From NCBI GenBank assembly GCA_031416415.1, contig JANOTP010000235.1, forward strand, positions 1 through 64,000: DNA of 64,000 nt, written 5' to 3'. This document shows positions 24,504-33,143 of the stretch, piece after piece. A program made the translations under genes and the position numbers. This DNA comes from JANYCO01 sp031416415 (GTDB lineage Bacteria; Bacteroidota; Bacteroidia; Cytophagales; Cytophagaceae). The notes beneath the pieces are model-generated. The model was given only the letters and a program-made list of their open reading frames with translations. It ran no database searches and had not been told where the DNA came from. Each line of letters opens with the position of its first letter. The stretch's first letter is position 1.

Positions 24504-26849
24504 ATGAAAAAATTTAAAAAAATAGCCTTGTATTCAATAGCCTCATTGGCATTACTTATAGTAATAATCATTTTATTTATTTCTCCTATTACAAAATATT
24601 TGATTGAAAAATACGATGAAAAATATACGGGTAGGCAAATAACGATGGGCTGGGCTTATGTGAATCCTTTTACGGGATCCCTACATTTTAGCAATCTTAA
24701 AATATATGAATTTAAAAGTGACAGTATTTTCTTTTCTGCAAATGGACTAAGCGCAAACGTCACAATGACTAAGTTATTAAATAAAACTTATGAAATTAAT
24801 AAAGTCACATTAGATAAACCTCATGGTATAATAATCCAAAATAAAAAGCTGTTTAATTTTAACGATTTAATAAATAAATTTACTTCAAAAGGAGATTCTA
24901 CCAAACCAAAAGCTCCCGTACATTTTAGCATTCTTAATATAAAAATTATTAATGGAGAATTTTATTATCGTGAATTAATAACTCCAGTATATTATTTTAT
25001 AAAAAATGTAACTATAGAAAGTAGTGGCATTCGATGGGATGTAGATTCTATTCCTGTAAAATTTTCATTTTTATCCGGCATTGGTACTGGTGACGTAAAA
25101 GGTGACTTCAGTTTAAATTTGAAAAATAATGATTATAAGTTGGCTATAATTGTTCGTAAATTTGACTTAAATATAGTAGGACAATATATAAAAGACTTAT
25201 CTAACTACGGCAGTTTTAGGGCATATCTAGACACAGATTTTAAATCAAGCGGAAATTTTAAGGATCCTGAAAATGTAACGATTGCAGGCCAAATACAAAT
25301 TAGTGATTTTCACTTTGGTAAAAATCCCAAAGAAGATTACGCTTCGTTTGATAAACTAGCAATAGCTATAAATGAACTTAGCCCTAAAAAGCGTATTTAT
25401 TTTTGCGATTCAATAGCCTTGTCCCATCCTTATTTTAAATATGAACGCTATGACTATTTAGATAATGTGCAAACCATGTTTGGGAAAAAAGGATCTAACC
25501 TTAAATCAGCAAAAGCTAACGAAGAAAAATTCAACCTTGTAATTGAAATAGCCGATTACATAAGAGTACTCTCCAAAAACTTTTTAAGTAGTAATTATAA
25601 AGTAAACAGACTAGCTATTTATAACGGTGATATAAAATTTAATGATTATTCGTTAAACGAAAAATTTGCAATAGAATTATCACCACTATATTTTATAGCA
25701 GATTCAATTAAAAAAACTAATAAACGAGTAAACTTCAACCTTCAATCATCTATCAAACCATACGGCGACTTAGCAGTAGCGATAAGTATAAATCCTAAAG
25801 ACAGCTCCGATTTTGATTTGCAATACACCTTTCAAAAATTACCTATTACAGCCTTTAATCCTTATCTTATTAAATTCACCTCTTATCCTTTAGACAGAGG
25901 AACAATTGAATTGAAAGGTAAATGGACCGTGAGAAATGGGCTAATAAAAAGTGACAATAATTTACTCATCATAGACCCTAGAGTTAGCAAGCGATTGAAA
26001 AATAAAAACATAAATTGGTTGCCAATGCGAATTATCTTATTTTTTGTCCGAGAGCGAGGAAATGTCATTGACTATAAAATACCAATATCAGGAAATTTGA
26101 AAGATCCAAAATTTCATTTAAGAGATGTTATTTTTGACGCAATTGAAAATATTTTTGTAAAACCAGTAACAACACCCTATACTATTGAGGTTAGAACTAT
26201 TGAAGCTGAAATTGAAAAAGCTTTATCTCTAAAATGGGAGATGAGAAGTAGTTTACTTACACCTAGACAAGAAAAATTTCTTGAACGAATGTCAGACTTT
26301 CTCACCGAAAATCCAGAGGCGTCTATTACCGTATCTCCTCAAAACTATACGACAAAAGAAAAAGAATATATTCTTTTTTATGAGGCTAAGAAAAAATATT
26401 ATTTGCAGTTGAACAATAAAAATAATACCTCTTTTAATGAGGAGGACTCCATAAAAGTTAATAAAATGTCTATTAAAGAGGCTGTGTTTGTTGAGTATTT
26501 AAATAAACACACACGTGATTCTATGCTCTTTACCGTACAACAAAAATGTATAAAATTGGTAGGTACAAATTTTATCGACAAAAAATTTAAAGAACTAAAT
26601 AGTGAAAGAATAAATGTCTTTATGGCTTTCTTTAAAGATATAGAAATTCAAAAGCGTATAAAATTAACAGAAAAAACTAATGTTATACCATTCAATGGCT
26701 TCTCCTTTTATAAAATAGAATACAAAGGTGAGTTTCCTGAAAGTTTAATAAAAGCTTATGAAAAAATGAATGAATTAAATAATGAGTCTCCTAGAAAGAA
26801 ATTTGAAAAAGAGCGTAGAAAAATAAAAAAAATAAAAGGTGTTGTTTAG
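24504..26849 (+). CDS. DUF748 / AsmA-like envelope protein
   Basis: A 781-residue protein anchored by one N-terminal membrane segment (residues about 7-29), with the rest predicted periplasmic. The start of the domain (I-T-M-G-W-A-Y-V-N-P-F-T-G-S-L-H-F) and the following beta-rich repeats fit DUF748, a relative of the AsmA/TamB group thought to form lipid-transfer or envelope-spanning structures. Residues about 570-781 are more helical and charged (M-R-S-S-L-L-T-P-R-Q-E-K-F), as in long DUF748 members. The three-block element lies immediately upstream. The function is inferred from the family. Confidence 0.8.
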   Translation: MKKFKKIALYSIASLALLIVIIILFISPITKYLIEKYDEKYTGRQITMGWAYVNPFTGSLHFSNLKIYEFKSDSIFFSANGLSANVTMTKLLNKTYEINKVTLDKPHGIIIQNKKLFNFNDLINKFTSKGDSTKPKAPVHFSILNIKIINGEFYYRELITPVYYFIKNVTIESSGIRWDVDSIPVKFSFLSGIGTGDVKGDFSLNLKNNDYKLAIIVRKFDLNIVGQYIKDLSNYGSFRAYLDTDFKSSGNFKDPENVTIAGQIQISDFHFGKNPKEDYASFDKLAIAINELSPKKRIYFCDSIALSHPYFKYERYDYLDNVQTMFGKKGSNLKSAKANEEKFNLVIEIADYIRVLSKNFLSSNYKVNRLAIYNGDIKFNDYSLNEKFAIELSPLYFIADSIKKTNKRVNFNLQSSIKPYGDLAVAISINPKDSSDFDLQYTFQKLPITAFNPYLIKFTSYPLDRGTIELKGKWTVRNGLIKSDNNLLIIDPRVSKRLKNKNINWLPMRIILFFVRERGNVIDYKIPISGNLKDPKFHLRDVIFDAIENIFVKPVTTPYTIEVRTIEAEIEKALSLKWEMRSSLLTPRQEKFLERMSDFLTENPEASITVSPQNYTTKEKEYILFYEAKKKYYLQLNNKNNTSFNEEDSIKVNKMSIKEAVFVEYLNKHTRDSMLFTVQQKCIKLVGTNFIDKKFKELNSERINVFMAFFKDIEIQKRIKLTEKTNVIPFNGFSFYKIEYKGEFPESLIKAYEKMNELNNESPRKKFEKERRKIKKIKGVV

Positions 26850-27051
26850 AGCTTTTTCATATATTATTTATTGCGTATAAATCAATACTATACTTTTATC
26901 TTCCTCCTAGACCATGGAAGCAATTCTATTCAATTAAGTAATTTAAAATCAGTGAATGCTATAACAAATTCAAATTGTCTTGTAATGCTATTACGTCGTT
27001 TAATAGTGAGATTTGCATTGTAATTATTAAACACATTAAAAACTGATATAT

Positions 27052-27513
27052 ATGGACAAAGATAAAACAATTGACGTGTTAAATTCACTTATAGAAATTA
27101 ACAATGACAGAATTGAAGGTTATGAAACTGCTTCAAAAGAGACTAAAGACTCAGATTTGAAAACATTGTTTTCTCATCTAATTCAAACAAGTGAAAAGTG
27201 TAAAACAGAACTTATTAATGAGGTTCAAAAGTTAGGTGGAGAACCTATAGAAGGAACTAAAATTTCAGGTAGTTTTTTCAGAGCTTGGATGGATGTAAAG
27301 GCCGCACTTACGGGTAATGATCGTAAAACTATTCTTAATTCTTGTGAAATAGGTGAAGACGTTGCTGTTGAAACCTACAACAAAGCATTAAAAAATAATT
27401 TAGAAGACATTACTACGGAGCATCAAACAATGTTAATAAAACAATACGCACTAATAAAAGCAGATCACGACAGAATAAAAAATTTACGTGATACATTAGT
27501 TGAGTATAAATAG
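27052..27513 (+). CDS. PA2169/DUF2383 four-helix-bundle protein
   Basis: A 153-residue cytoplasmic helical protein of the ferritin-like DUF2383 family. The pattern is N-S-L-I-E-I-N-N-D-R-I-E-G-Y-E-T-A near the start, W-x-x-V-K-A-A-L-T-G-N-D near 80-92, G-E-D-V-A-V-E-T-Y and a final H-D-R-I-K-N-L-R-D. Family members are often induced under stress and sit beside membrane-stress genes, as here. Metal binding has been suggested for the fold but the bacterial role is unknown. It has a separate upstream region and is closed by a terminator at 27527-27564. Confidence 0.88.
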   Translation: MDKDKTIDVLNSLIEINNDRIEGYETASKETKDSDLKTLFSHLIQTSEKCKTELINEVQKLGGEPIEGTKISGSFFRAWMDVKAALTGNDRKTILNSCEIGEDVAVETYNKALKNNLEDITTEHQTMLIKQYALIKADHDRIKNLRDTLVEYK

Positions 27514-27526
27514 CATTTGTAATTGT

Positions 27527-27564
27527 AATAAACGCAGGGGGCAGTTTTGTTTCCTGCGTTTATT
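27527..27564 (+). terminator. Rho-independent terminator after the DUF2383 gene
   Basis: A 12-bp perfect stem AATAAACGCAGG/CCTGCGTTTATT with a 14-nt loop, followed by TATTTTCTTT. Confidence 0.85.
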
Positions 27565-27594
27565 TATTTTCTTTAATCAACGGTAAATTTCGGT

Positions 27595-28086
27595 ATGATT
27601 GCGTCAGACAAAACCTCTTCCTTTTGGAAATTAATAATAGCCATTGTTATTTGTGAGACCACAGGCATTATAAGTGGGCTAATATCACAAGTTGGAATGG
27701 ATAGATGGTTTATGACAATTGACAAACCCTCTTGGAATCCGCCAGCGTATTTGTTCGGTCCCGTATGGACAAGCTTATATCTATTGATGGGGATTTCATT
27801 ATGGTTAATTTGGGACAGTAATGTACTGCCAAAAATTAAAACTAAGGCAATAGCAATCTTCTCTTTACAATTATTTTTAAATTTTTGTTGGTCTATTATA
27901 TTTTTCAGATTTCACTCTCCCGTTTTAGCACTTATCGATATAATCTTAATGGTAATAACTATTGTAATTACCATTATTCTCTTTAATCCAATTTCTCGAG
28001 TAGCATCATGGCTGCTTATCCCTTATCTATTTTGGGTATGTTTTGCTACTTTTTTAAATTATGCTATTTGGTCATTAAACAGATAA
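27595..28086 (+). CDS. tspO: TspO/MBR family tryptophan-rich sensory protein
   Basis: A 163-residue membrane protein with five predicted spans. The family signature is clear: W-x-P-P-A-Y-L-F-G-P-V-W-T-S-L-Y (W-N-P-P near residue 42), L-Q-L-F-L-N-F-C-W-S and a late W-x-x-F-A-T-F-L-N-Y-A-I-W. TspO proteins bind and degrade porphyrins and are linked to oxidative stress. It begins a four-gene run on the plus strand with gaps of 21-35 nt. Confidence 0.93.
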   Translation: MIASDKTSSFWKLIIAIVICETTGIISGLISQVGMDRWFMTIDKPSWNPPAYLFGPVWTSLYLLMGISLWLIWDSNVLPKIKTKAIAIFSLQLFLNFCWSIIFFRFHSPVLALIDIILMVITIVITIILFNPISRVASWLLIPYLFWVCFATFLNYAIWSLNR

Positions 28087-28111
28087 TTTAATATTACTTA
28101 ATTAAACATAA

Positions 28112-28579
28112 ATGAAAAAAAACAAGTCCCATACCCCTTCAGTCTTAGAGAGAATCTCTTCTCATGTAACAAAAGCCTCAGGAAGCAGCGCGGCATTTGT
28201 TAGTGCGTTTTTTATTATTATTGTATGGCTCATAAGTGGCCCTTTTTTTAATTTTTCAGACACTTGGCAATTAGTAATAAATACTGGTACAACAATAATT
28301 ACTTTTTTAATGGTATTTCTTATTCAACGTGCCCAAAACAAAGATTCAATAGCTATTCATATAAAACTAAACGAACTATTAGTCGCTCAAGAATCTGCAA
28401 GTAATAGGCTTGTATCCGTGGAAGACATAACAGAAGATGAATTAAAATCGCTTCAGCTTTTTTATAAAAACATAGCTTTAATGACAAAAAACGAAATGTC
28501 TATACAAGAATCTCATTCTGCTATACAAGCTAATTCTCATCATGAGAAAAAATTTAGCTTTAAAAAAAGAAAACATTAA
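28112..28579 (+). CDS. Low-affinity iron permease-like (Fe_trans) membrane protein
   Basis: 155 residues with two membrane segments (about 28-48 and 60-80). The pattern W-x-x-S-G-P-F-F-N-F-S-D-T-W-Q-L-V-I-N-T and F-L-M-V-F-L-I-Q-R-A-Q-N-K-D matches the family named after fungal low-affinity iron permease. In bacteria the small two-span members have no proven transport role. The cytoplasmic tail (L-K-L-N-E-L-L-V-A) is conserved in the family. Probably co-transcribed with tspO. Confidence 0.82.
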   Translation: MKKNKSHTPSVLERISSHVTKASGSSAAFVSAFFIIIVWLISGPFFNFSDTWQLVINTGTTIITFLMVFLIQRAQNKDSIAIHIKLNELLVAQESASNRLVSVEDITEDELKSLQLFYKNIALMTKNEMSIQESHSAIQANSHHEKKFSFKKRKH

Positions 28580-28600
28580 ATACATTTTAACACTACAACG

Positions 28601-29500
28601 ATGGAACTTAAAATTAAAGATTTAGGTAAATTATTAAAGACAACATTTAAAGAATGGAACCATAAAGATCCATTTAGACAAAGTGCAGTCATTGCCTACT
28701 ATGCGGTATTTAGCATGCCTGGATTATTGATTTTAATTATCACAATTACTGGATATTTCTGGAGCAAGGAAGCAGTTAATGAAAATATCTTAAGTCAGAT
28801 ATCAAGCACAATGGGTCCTGATACAGCTGCCCAAATAGGGGACATGTTAAAAAATTCCGAAAAGGCTGATTCTACCATTTGGCGTTCAATACTTGGTATT
28901 GGTATTTTATTGGTTGGAGCTACTGGAGTTTTTGTAGAATTACAAAAAATATTAAATTTAATTTGGGAAGTTAAGGCAGTACCAAAAAAAGGAATTTTAA
29001 TAATGGTCAGAGCAAGACTTTTTTCGTTTGGATTAATTGTAGCTATAGCATTTTTACTTTTAATCTCTCTCGTTATTTCCACTTTATTAACAGTAGTAAG
29101 TGCAAAAATACAAATCAATACATCACACTTTATGGAAATAATTTTAAATGTTTTTAATTTTATTTTTTCCCTTTTAGTAATATCTATCTTATTTGCTCTA
29201 ATGTTTAAAATTTTGCCCGATGCAAAAATAAAATGGAAACATGTTTGGCTTGGGTCTTTAGTTACCGGACTATTATTTACTATTGGCAAATCAGCGTTAG
29301 CTTTGTATTTTGGAAAAGCTGATCCTGGTTCAGGTTACGGAGCAGCAGGCTCTATAATATTAATCTTACTATGGGTATCGTACTCTTCAATGATTATGTT
29401 TTTTGGTGCACAATTTACCGCAACTTATGCTGCAATGTATTCAGGCAAAGTTCCTCCTACTGAAATTGCTACAGCAGATCCCAAAACTACTATTGATTAA
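28601..29500 (+). CDS. YihY/BrkB family inner-membrane protein
   Basis: A 299-residue protein with about six membrane spans. The start (W-x-x-x-D-P-F-R-Q-S-A-V-I-A-Y-Y-A-V-F-S-M-P-G-L) and the late (L-Y-F-G-K-A-D-P-G-S-G-Y-G-A-A-G-S) segments are diagnostic of the YihY/BrkB family, once misnamed RNase BN. The function is not established. A role in envelope integrity or export has been proposed. It lies 21 nt after the Fe_trans-like gene in the same run. Confidence 0.92.
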   Translation: MELKIKDLGKLLKTTFKEWNHKDPFRQSAVIAYYAVFSMPGLLILIITITGYFWSKEAVNENILSQISSTMGPDTAAQIGDMLKNSEKADSTIWRSILGIGILLVGATGVFVELQKILNLIWEVKAVPKKGILIMVRARLFSFGLIVAIAFLLLISLVISTLLTVVSAKIQINTSHFMEIILNVFNFIFSLLVISILFALMFKILPDAKIKWKHVWLGSLVTGLLFTIGKSALALYFGKADPGSGYGAAGSIILILLWVSYSSMIMFFGAQFTATYAAMYSGKVPPTEIATADPKTTID

Positions 29501-29535
29501 ATTATATCTTACTATTATTTTGGCAAATAAAAAAT

Positions 29536-30738
29536 ATGAATCTAACAACAGGATATCCCTACTGGTTAATAAATAGTGGCCTTCCAGTTAATTATCCAAA
29601 ACTACATCAATCAATTAAAACAGATGTTGTCATAATCGGCGGTGGAATTTCGGGAGCATTAACAGCCTATTATCTTATAAATGCAGGGATCAATTGTATT
29701 GTAGTAGATTCAAGAACAATTGGCTTAGGAAGCACTTGCGCGAGTACTTCCTTATTGCAATACGAATTAGACAAACCATTGTCAGAACTTATAGGTCAAA
29801 TTGGTTTACAATCAGCTACACAAGCTTATAGATTATGCTCAGAAGCAATAGATACAATACAAAAAATATCAGAAAAAATAAAATTTACAAAATTTGAAAA
29901 ACAAAAAAGTCTTTTTTTTGCAGCACATAAAAAAGATACGGCTCTAATAAAAGCTGAATTTATAGCGCGCCAAAAAGCTGGATTTAAAGTACAATTATTA
30001 GATGAACTTGATATAAAAGAACACTATAATTTTTCTTCTCAATCAGGTATACTTTCTTCTCAAGCCGCCACTACCGATGCCTATATGTTTACTCATGCAT
30101 TACTAAAAAATAGCAGTAAAAAAGGCCTTCAAGTATTTGACAGAACGGTGATATCAACTATAGACTATAAAAAAAATGGGGTTAAACTAGCTACAGAAAA
30201 TGGACATATTATATCCGCAAATAAGATTGTAAATGCATCTGGCTATGAAGTAACAGAATTTATTAATAAAAAAATCGTACAATTAAGCTCTACTTATGCT
30301 TTTGCCTCCGAACGGTTAGAATCAACTAGTTCGCCATGGAATAAAAAAGCACTCTTATGGAATACCGCCGACCCCTATTTATATATGCGCTTAACCAACG
30401 ACAATAGAATAATTGTTGGTGGAAGAGATGAAGATTTTTACAACCCTATAAAACGTGACAAACTTATAAAAGCAAAAACTGCTTTACTACAAAAAGATTT
30501 TAAGAAATTATTTCCTTCAATAGACCTTAGCCCTGAATATAGTTGGACTGGAACATTTGGATCTACAAAGGATGCGCTTCCCTATATAGGAACCTATAAT
30601 AAAACACCAAACACCTATTATGCACTGGGTTTTGGCGGCAATGGCATTACCTTTAGTGTAATTGCAGCCCAAATTATATGCGATTTAATTACAGGTGTTA
30701 AAAATAAAGATGCATTACTATTTTCTTTTAATAGATAA
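29536..30738 (+). CDS. FAD-dependent oxidoreductase (DAO family)
   Basis: A 400-residue soluble enzyme with a dinucleotide-binding motif I-I-G-G-G-I-S-G at residues 33-40, a second FAD-contact region (V-D-S-R-T-I-G-L-G-S-T) and the C-terminal F-G-G-N-G-I-T-F-S segment of the D-amino-acid oxidase/glycine oxidase superfamily. S-T-C-A-S-T-S-L-L-Q matches the ordaL-type subset common in bacteria. The substrate is unknown. It is last in the tspO run, 35 nt after YihY, so it may serve membrane or redox stress rather than amino-acid catabolism (inference). Confidence 0.85.
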   Translation: MNLTTGYPYWLINSGLPVNYPKLHQSIKTDVVIIGGGISGALTAYYLINAGINCIVVDSRTIGLGSTCASTSLLQYELDKPLSELIGQIGLQSATQAYRLCSEAIDTIQKISEKIKFTKFEKQKSLFFAAHKKDTALIKAEFIARQKAGFKVQLLDELDIKEHYNFSSQSGILSSQAATTDAYMFTHALLKNSSKKGLQVFDRTVISTIDYKKNGVKLATENGHIISANKIVNASGYEVTEFINKKIVQLSSTYAFASERLESTSSPWNKKALLWNTADPYLYMRLTNDNRIIVGGRDEDFYNPIKRDKLIKAKTALLQKDFKKLFPSIDLSPEYSWTGTFGSTKDALPYIGTYNKTPNTYYALGFGGNGITFSVIAAQIICDLITGVKNKDALLFSFNR

Positions 30739-30873
30739 CACCTCTTTAAAATATCTATTCAGTTATACTATTTATTTTTCAATAGTAAATAACATAGCAT
30801 TCAGTTAACTAACAAAAAAACTACCTATAATTGATATGTGAATAATGTAACTTATTGAGGTAAGATTGCAACA

Positions 30874-30901
30874 TTGATGGATTTATTTAATTCTATATTT
30901 G
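30874..30901 (+). promoter_or_regulatory. Predicted YtxH promoter
   Basis: TTG at 30874, a 17-nt spacer and TATATTTG at 30894 fit the Bacteroidota consensus. An ATGTAAC word lies 49 nt before the -7 box, the same offset as in the three-block elements at 23272 and 24439. Confidence 0.55.
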
Positions 30902-30943
30902 TAATAACAAAAGGATATATAATTAACCTAAAAAATAAAAATC

Positions 30944-31222
30944 ATGAGCACAGGAAAAATAATAGTAGGTGTAATAGCAGGTGTAGCCGCTGGAGCATTA
31001 TTGGGTGTATTATTCGCACCAGACAAAGGGTCAGAAACTAGAAAAAAAATTGCAAAAAAAGGAACTGACACTGTTGAGGATTTAAAAGAAAAATTTGAAG
31101 AATTGTTAAGTACTTTTACAGATAAGTTTAGCGAAGCTAAAGATGAAGCGAGCAACTTATATGAAAAGGGAAAAAACAAAGCAGATGATCTTAAAAAAGA
31201 TGCAAAAACAGTTATGAACTAA
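30944..31222 (+). CDS. YtxH domain-containing protein
   Basis: A 92-residue protein with an N-terminal membrane segment (I-I-V-G-V-I-A-G-V-A-A-G-A-L-L-G-V-L-F-A) followed directly by the family motif P-x-x-G-S-E-T-R-K-K-I and a charged helical tail of alternating Lys and Glu. YtxH proteins are general-stress proteins found widely in Bacteroidota and Firmicutes. It has its own promoter and a strong bidirectional terminator at 31245-31286. Confidence 0.92.
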   Translation: MSTGKIIVGVIAGVAAGALLGVLFAPDKGSETRKKIAKKGTDTVEDLKEKFEELLSTFTDKFSEAKDEASNLYEKGKNKADDLKKDAKTVMN

Positions 31223-31244
31223 TTTAAAACTTCATAATCAGAGT

Positions 31245-31286
31245 ATAATCCTGTACAAAAAAATAAGTTTTTTTGTACAGGATTAT
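31245..31286. terminator. Bidirectional terminator between YtxH and the pseudopilin-like gene
   Basis: A 19-bp perfect stem ATAATCCTGTACAAAAAAA/TTTTTTTGTACAGGATTAT around a TAAG loop, between two convergent genes. Confidence 0.9.
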
Positions 31287-31302
31287 CTTTTATAACTAAA
31301 AA

Positions 31303-31911
31303 TTATTTTTTCAACTTCAAATCATCACTGGTCCCATCTTTTCCGTCTCCACCAACTGAGCTTAATCTATAGCCACCTTCTTTTGTAAGAGTATAACCCA
31401 TATTGTTTCCCCAACAATCTTGGTACCATTCACGTTTAAGCGGATCGTTCCCGATAAGATCTGTAAGGCTAGCGGGATAATATCCAAGGTGAGATTTATA
31501 TTTTTCCATAGCCTGAGCCATTCGATTCATTCGATTTTCTGTTAATCCCGATTTAGAATACTGATTAAAAACCAAAATCACGGCAACTGCAATGGTTACT
31601 GTGAAAATACTAGAAATGACCACTACTCTTGATTGCTTGCGAATTATACATGTGATTTCCGTCCATACTTTTGCAAAATCAGGCGAAGTTCCATCTGGAT
31701 TGCTACTAGATATTTTTCCAAGCTGAATAAACTTAACAACAAAATAAATAAGTAAACCAACAAACACTAATGGGATAAAGAATCTATAAATTCTTATTAG
31801 AACAGGGAAAGTGATTAAAAGCAAAAGTACCAATATGCCAATGAGTATCCAGTCTATATTTTTCATTGGTTCTGGCTTATCCGTAACCAAACGATCATTA
31901 TTATTATCCAT
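31303..31911 (-). CDS. Multi-span membrane protein with GspG (T2SSG)-like C-terminal domain
   Basis: 202 residues. Three hydrophobic segments at about 20-40, 45-66 and 97-119 precede a pseudopilin-G-like domain: N-R-M-A-Q-A-M-E-K-Y-K-S-H-L-G-Y-Y-P (about 132-149), a W-Y-Q-D-C-W-G-N turn, and the closing G-G-D-G-K-D-G-T-S-D-D, which matches the calcium-binding end of GspG major pseudopilins. A true pseudopilin has one N-terminal span and a prepilin-peptidase site. Neither arrangement is seen here, and no T2SS genes are nearby, so the domain has probably been borrowed. Confidence 0.65.
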   Translation of the reverse strand: MDNNNDRLVTDKPEPMKNIDWILIGILVLLLLITFPVLIRIYRFFIPLVFVGLLIYFVVKFIQLGKISSSNPDGTSPDFAKVWTEITCIIRKQSRVVVISSIFTVTIAVAVILVFNQYSKSGLTENRMNRMAQAMEKYKSHLGYYPASLTDLIGNDPLKREWYQDCWGNNMGYTLTKEGGYRLSSVGGDGKDGTSDDLKLKK

Positions 31912-32024
31912 AATTCTTAATTATTAAAATATTTACCCCTAAATTACGAATAATGCTGGTATTTAAATTGACAAGGCTCATTAATTTTCTTTCAAAAAAT
32001 CCTTTCAAAATTGGCAGAATTATG

Positions 32025-32032
32025 TATTTTTG
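32025..32032 (+). promoter_or_regulatory. Possible -7 box for lemA
   Basis: TATTTTTG fits TAnnTTTG, 31 nt before the lemA ATG. The nearest TTG at 32011 is closer than usual. Confidence 0.35.
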
Positions 32033-32063
32033 CTAGTAATAAAACCTAAATCATTAATAGAAT

Positions 32064-32642
32064 ATGAAAAGATTATTTTTAAACCTAATTATACTTATCT
32101 CTGCCGTTTCTCTTAGCTCATGTGGTTATAATAGCATGGTCGAAAAACAAGAAGCTGTTGAAGGTCAATGGGCACAAGTACAAAACGTTTACCAAAGAAG
32201 AATGGATCTTATTCCAAATTTAGTAGAAACAGTAAAAGGTGTTGCTAATTTTGAAAGAGGTACTTTGGAAGCAGTAGTGCAGGCAAGAGCAGAAGCAACC
32301 AAAACTACTATTAACGCAAACGATCTTACTCCAGAGAAAGTTGCCCAATTCCAAAAAGCACAAGAAGGCCTTACAGGTGCTCTTTCTAAGTTTATGAGTA
32401 TTGTTGAAAATTATCCTGACTTAAAATCAAATCAGAACTTTAGTGAATTACAAGCTCAACTTGAAGGTACAGAAAACAGAATTACTGTCGAACGAATGAA
32501 ATTCAATGCAACTGTTCAGGATTACAACACTTATATCCGTAAATTCCCTAACAACATGACCGCTGGAATGTTTAGTTTTGAGAAAAAAGGTTATTTCGAA
32601 GCTTCAGCTGGAGCAGATAAAGCACCAACTGTTAAATTCTAA
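32064..32642 (+). CDS. lemA: LemA family lipoprotein
   Basis: 192 residues with a lipoprotein signal (V-S-L-S-S-C, Cys20) and the LemA signature: Y-N-S-M-V-E-K-Q-E-A-V-E-G-Q-W-A-Q-V-Q, Y-Q-R-R-M-D-L-I-P-N-L-V-E-T-V-K-G, then Y-P-D-L-K-S-N-Q-N-F and a final Y-N-T-Y-I-R-K-F-P. LemA proteins form an all-helical envelope protein whose activity is unknown. It is almost always next to TPM-domain genes, as it is here. Confidence 0.95.
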   Translation: MKRLFLNLIILISAVSLSSCGYNSMVEKQEAVEGQWAQVQNVYQRRMDLIPNLVETVKGVANFERGTLEAVVQARAEATKTTINANDLTPEKVAQFQKAQEGLTGALSKFMSIVENYPDLKSNQNFSELQAQLEGTENRITVERMKFNATVQDYNTYIRKFPNNMTAGMFSFEKKGYFEASAGADKAPTVKF

Positions 32643-32651
32643 AGAAATAAG

Positions 32652-33089
32652 ATGGCAAAAGATTTATTTAACGAGGCTCAACAAAAAGCTATCGTGGATT
32701 CTATAAAAGCTGCAGAATTGAATACTTCTGGAGAAGTACAAGTACACATTGAAAATACTTGTAATAAAGAAGTAATGGATAGAGCAACCGAAGTTTTTTC
32801 TACTTTAAACATGCACAAAACAAAATTGCGTAATGGAGTTTTGTTTTACTTAGCAGTAAAGGATAAAAAATTTGCTATTCTGGGAGACTCTGGAATTAAT
32901 GCTGCTGTAGCCCCAGACTTCTGGGAGTCCATTAAAAACCAAATGCAAGTCGAATTTCGTCAAGGCAAATTTACAGAAGGCCTTTGTGAAGGTATTCGCA
33001 AAGCGGGAGATCAACTTCGAAGTCATTTCCCCTACCAGTCTGATGATGTAAACGAATTACCAGACGATATATCGTTTTCAAATAATTAA
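32652..33089 (+). CDS. TPM domain protein (cytoplasmic form)
   Basis: A 145-residue TPM-fold domain with no signal peptide or membrane span. The start (F-N-E-A-Q-Q-K-A-I-V-D-S-I-K-A-A-E) and the core N-G-V-L-F-Y-L-A-V-K-D-K-K-F-A-I-L-G-D-S-G-I and F-R-Q-G-K-F-T-E-G-L are typical of the short TPM proteins that follow lemA. It begins 9 nt after the lemA stop. The role is unknown; the fold is linked to photosystem repair in plants. Confidence 0.88.
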   Translation: MAKDLFNEAQQKAIVDSIKAAELNTSGEVQVHIENTCNKEVMDRATEVFSTLNMHKTKLRNGVLFYLAVKDKKFAILGDSGINAAVAPDFWESIKNQMQVEFRQGKFTEGLCEGIRKAGDQLRSHFPYQSDDVNELPDDISFSNN

Positions 33090-33104
33090 TTAAACTAACA
33101 AAAT

Positions 33105-33131
33105 AGAGGGGACAGATTTTCTTTCCCCTCT
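33105..33131 (+). terminator. Weak hairpin between the first two TPM genes
   Basis: An 8-bp stem AGAGGGGA/TCCCCTCT with an 11-nt loop, followed by TTCAATTTT. It lies 16 nt after a stop and 13 nt before the next start, so it may attenuate rather than end transcription. Confidence 0.55.
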
Positions 33132-33143
33132 TTCAATTTTACC

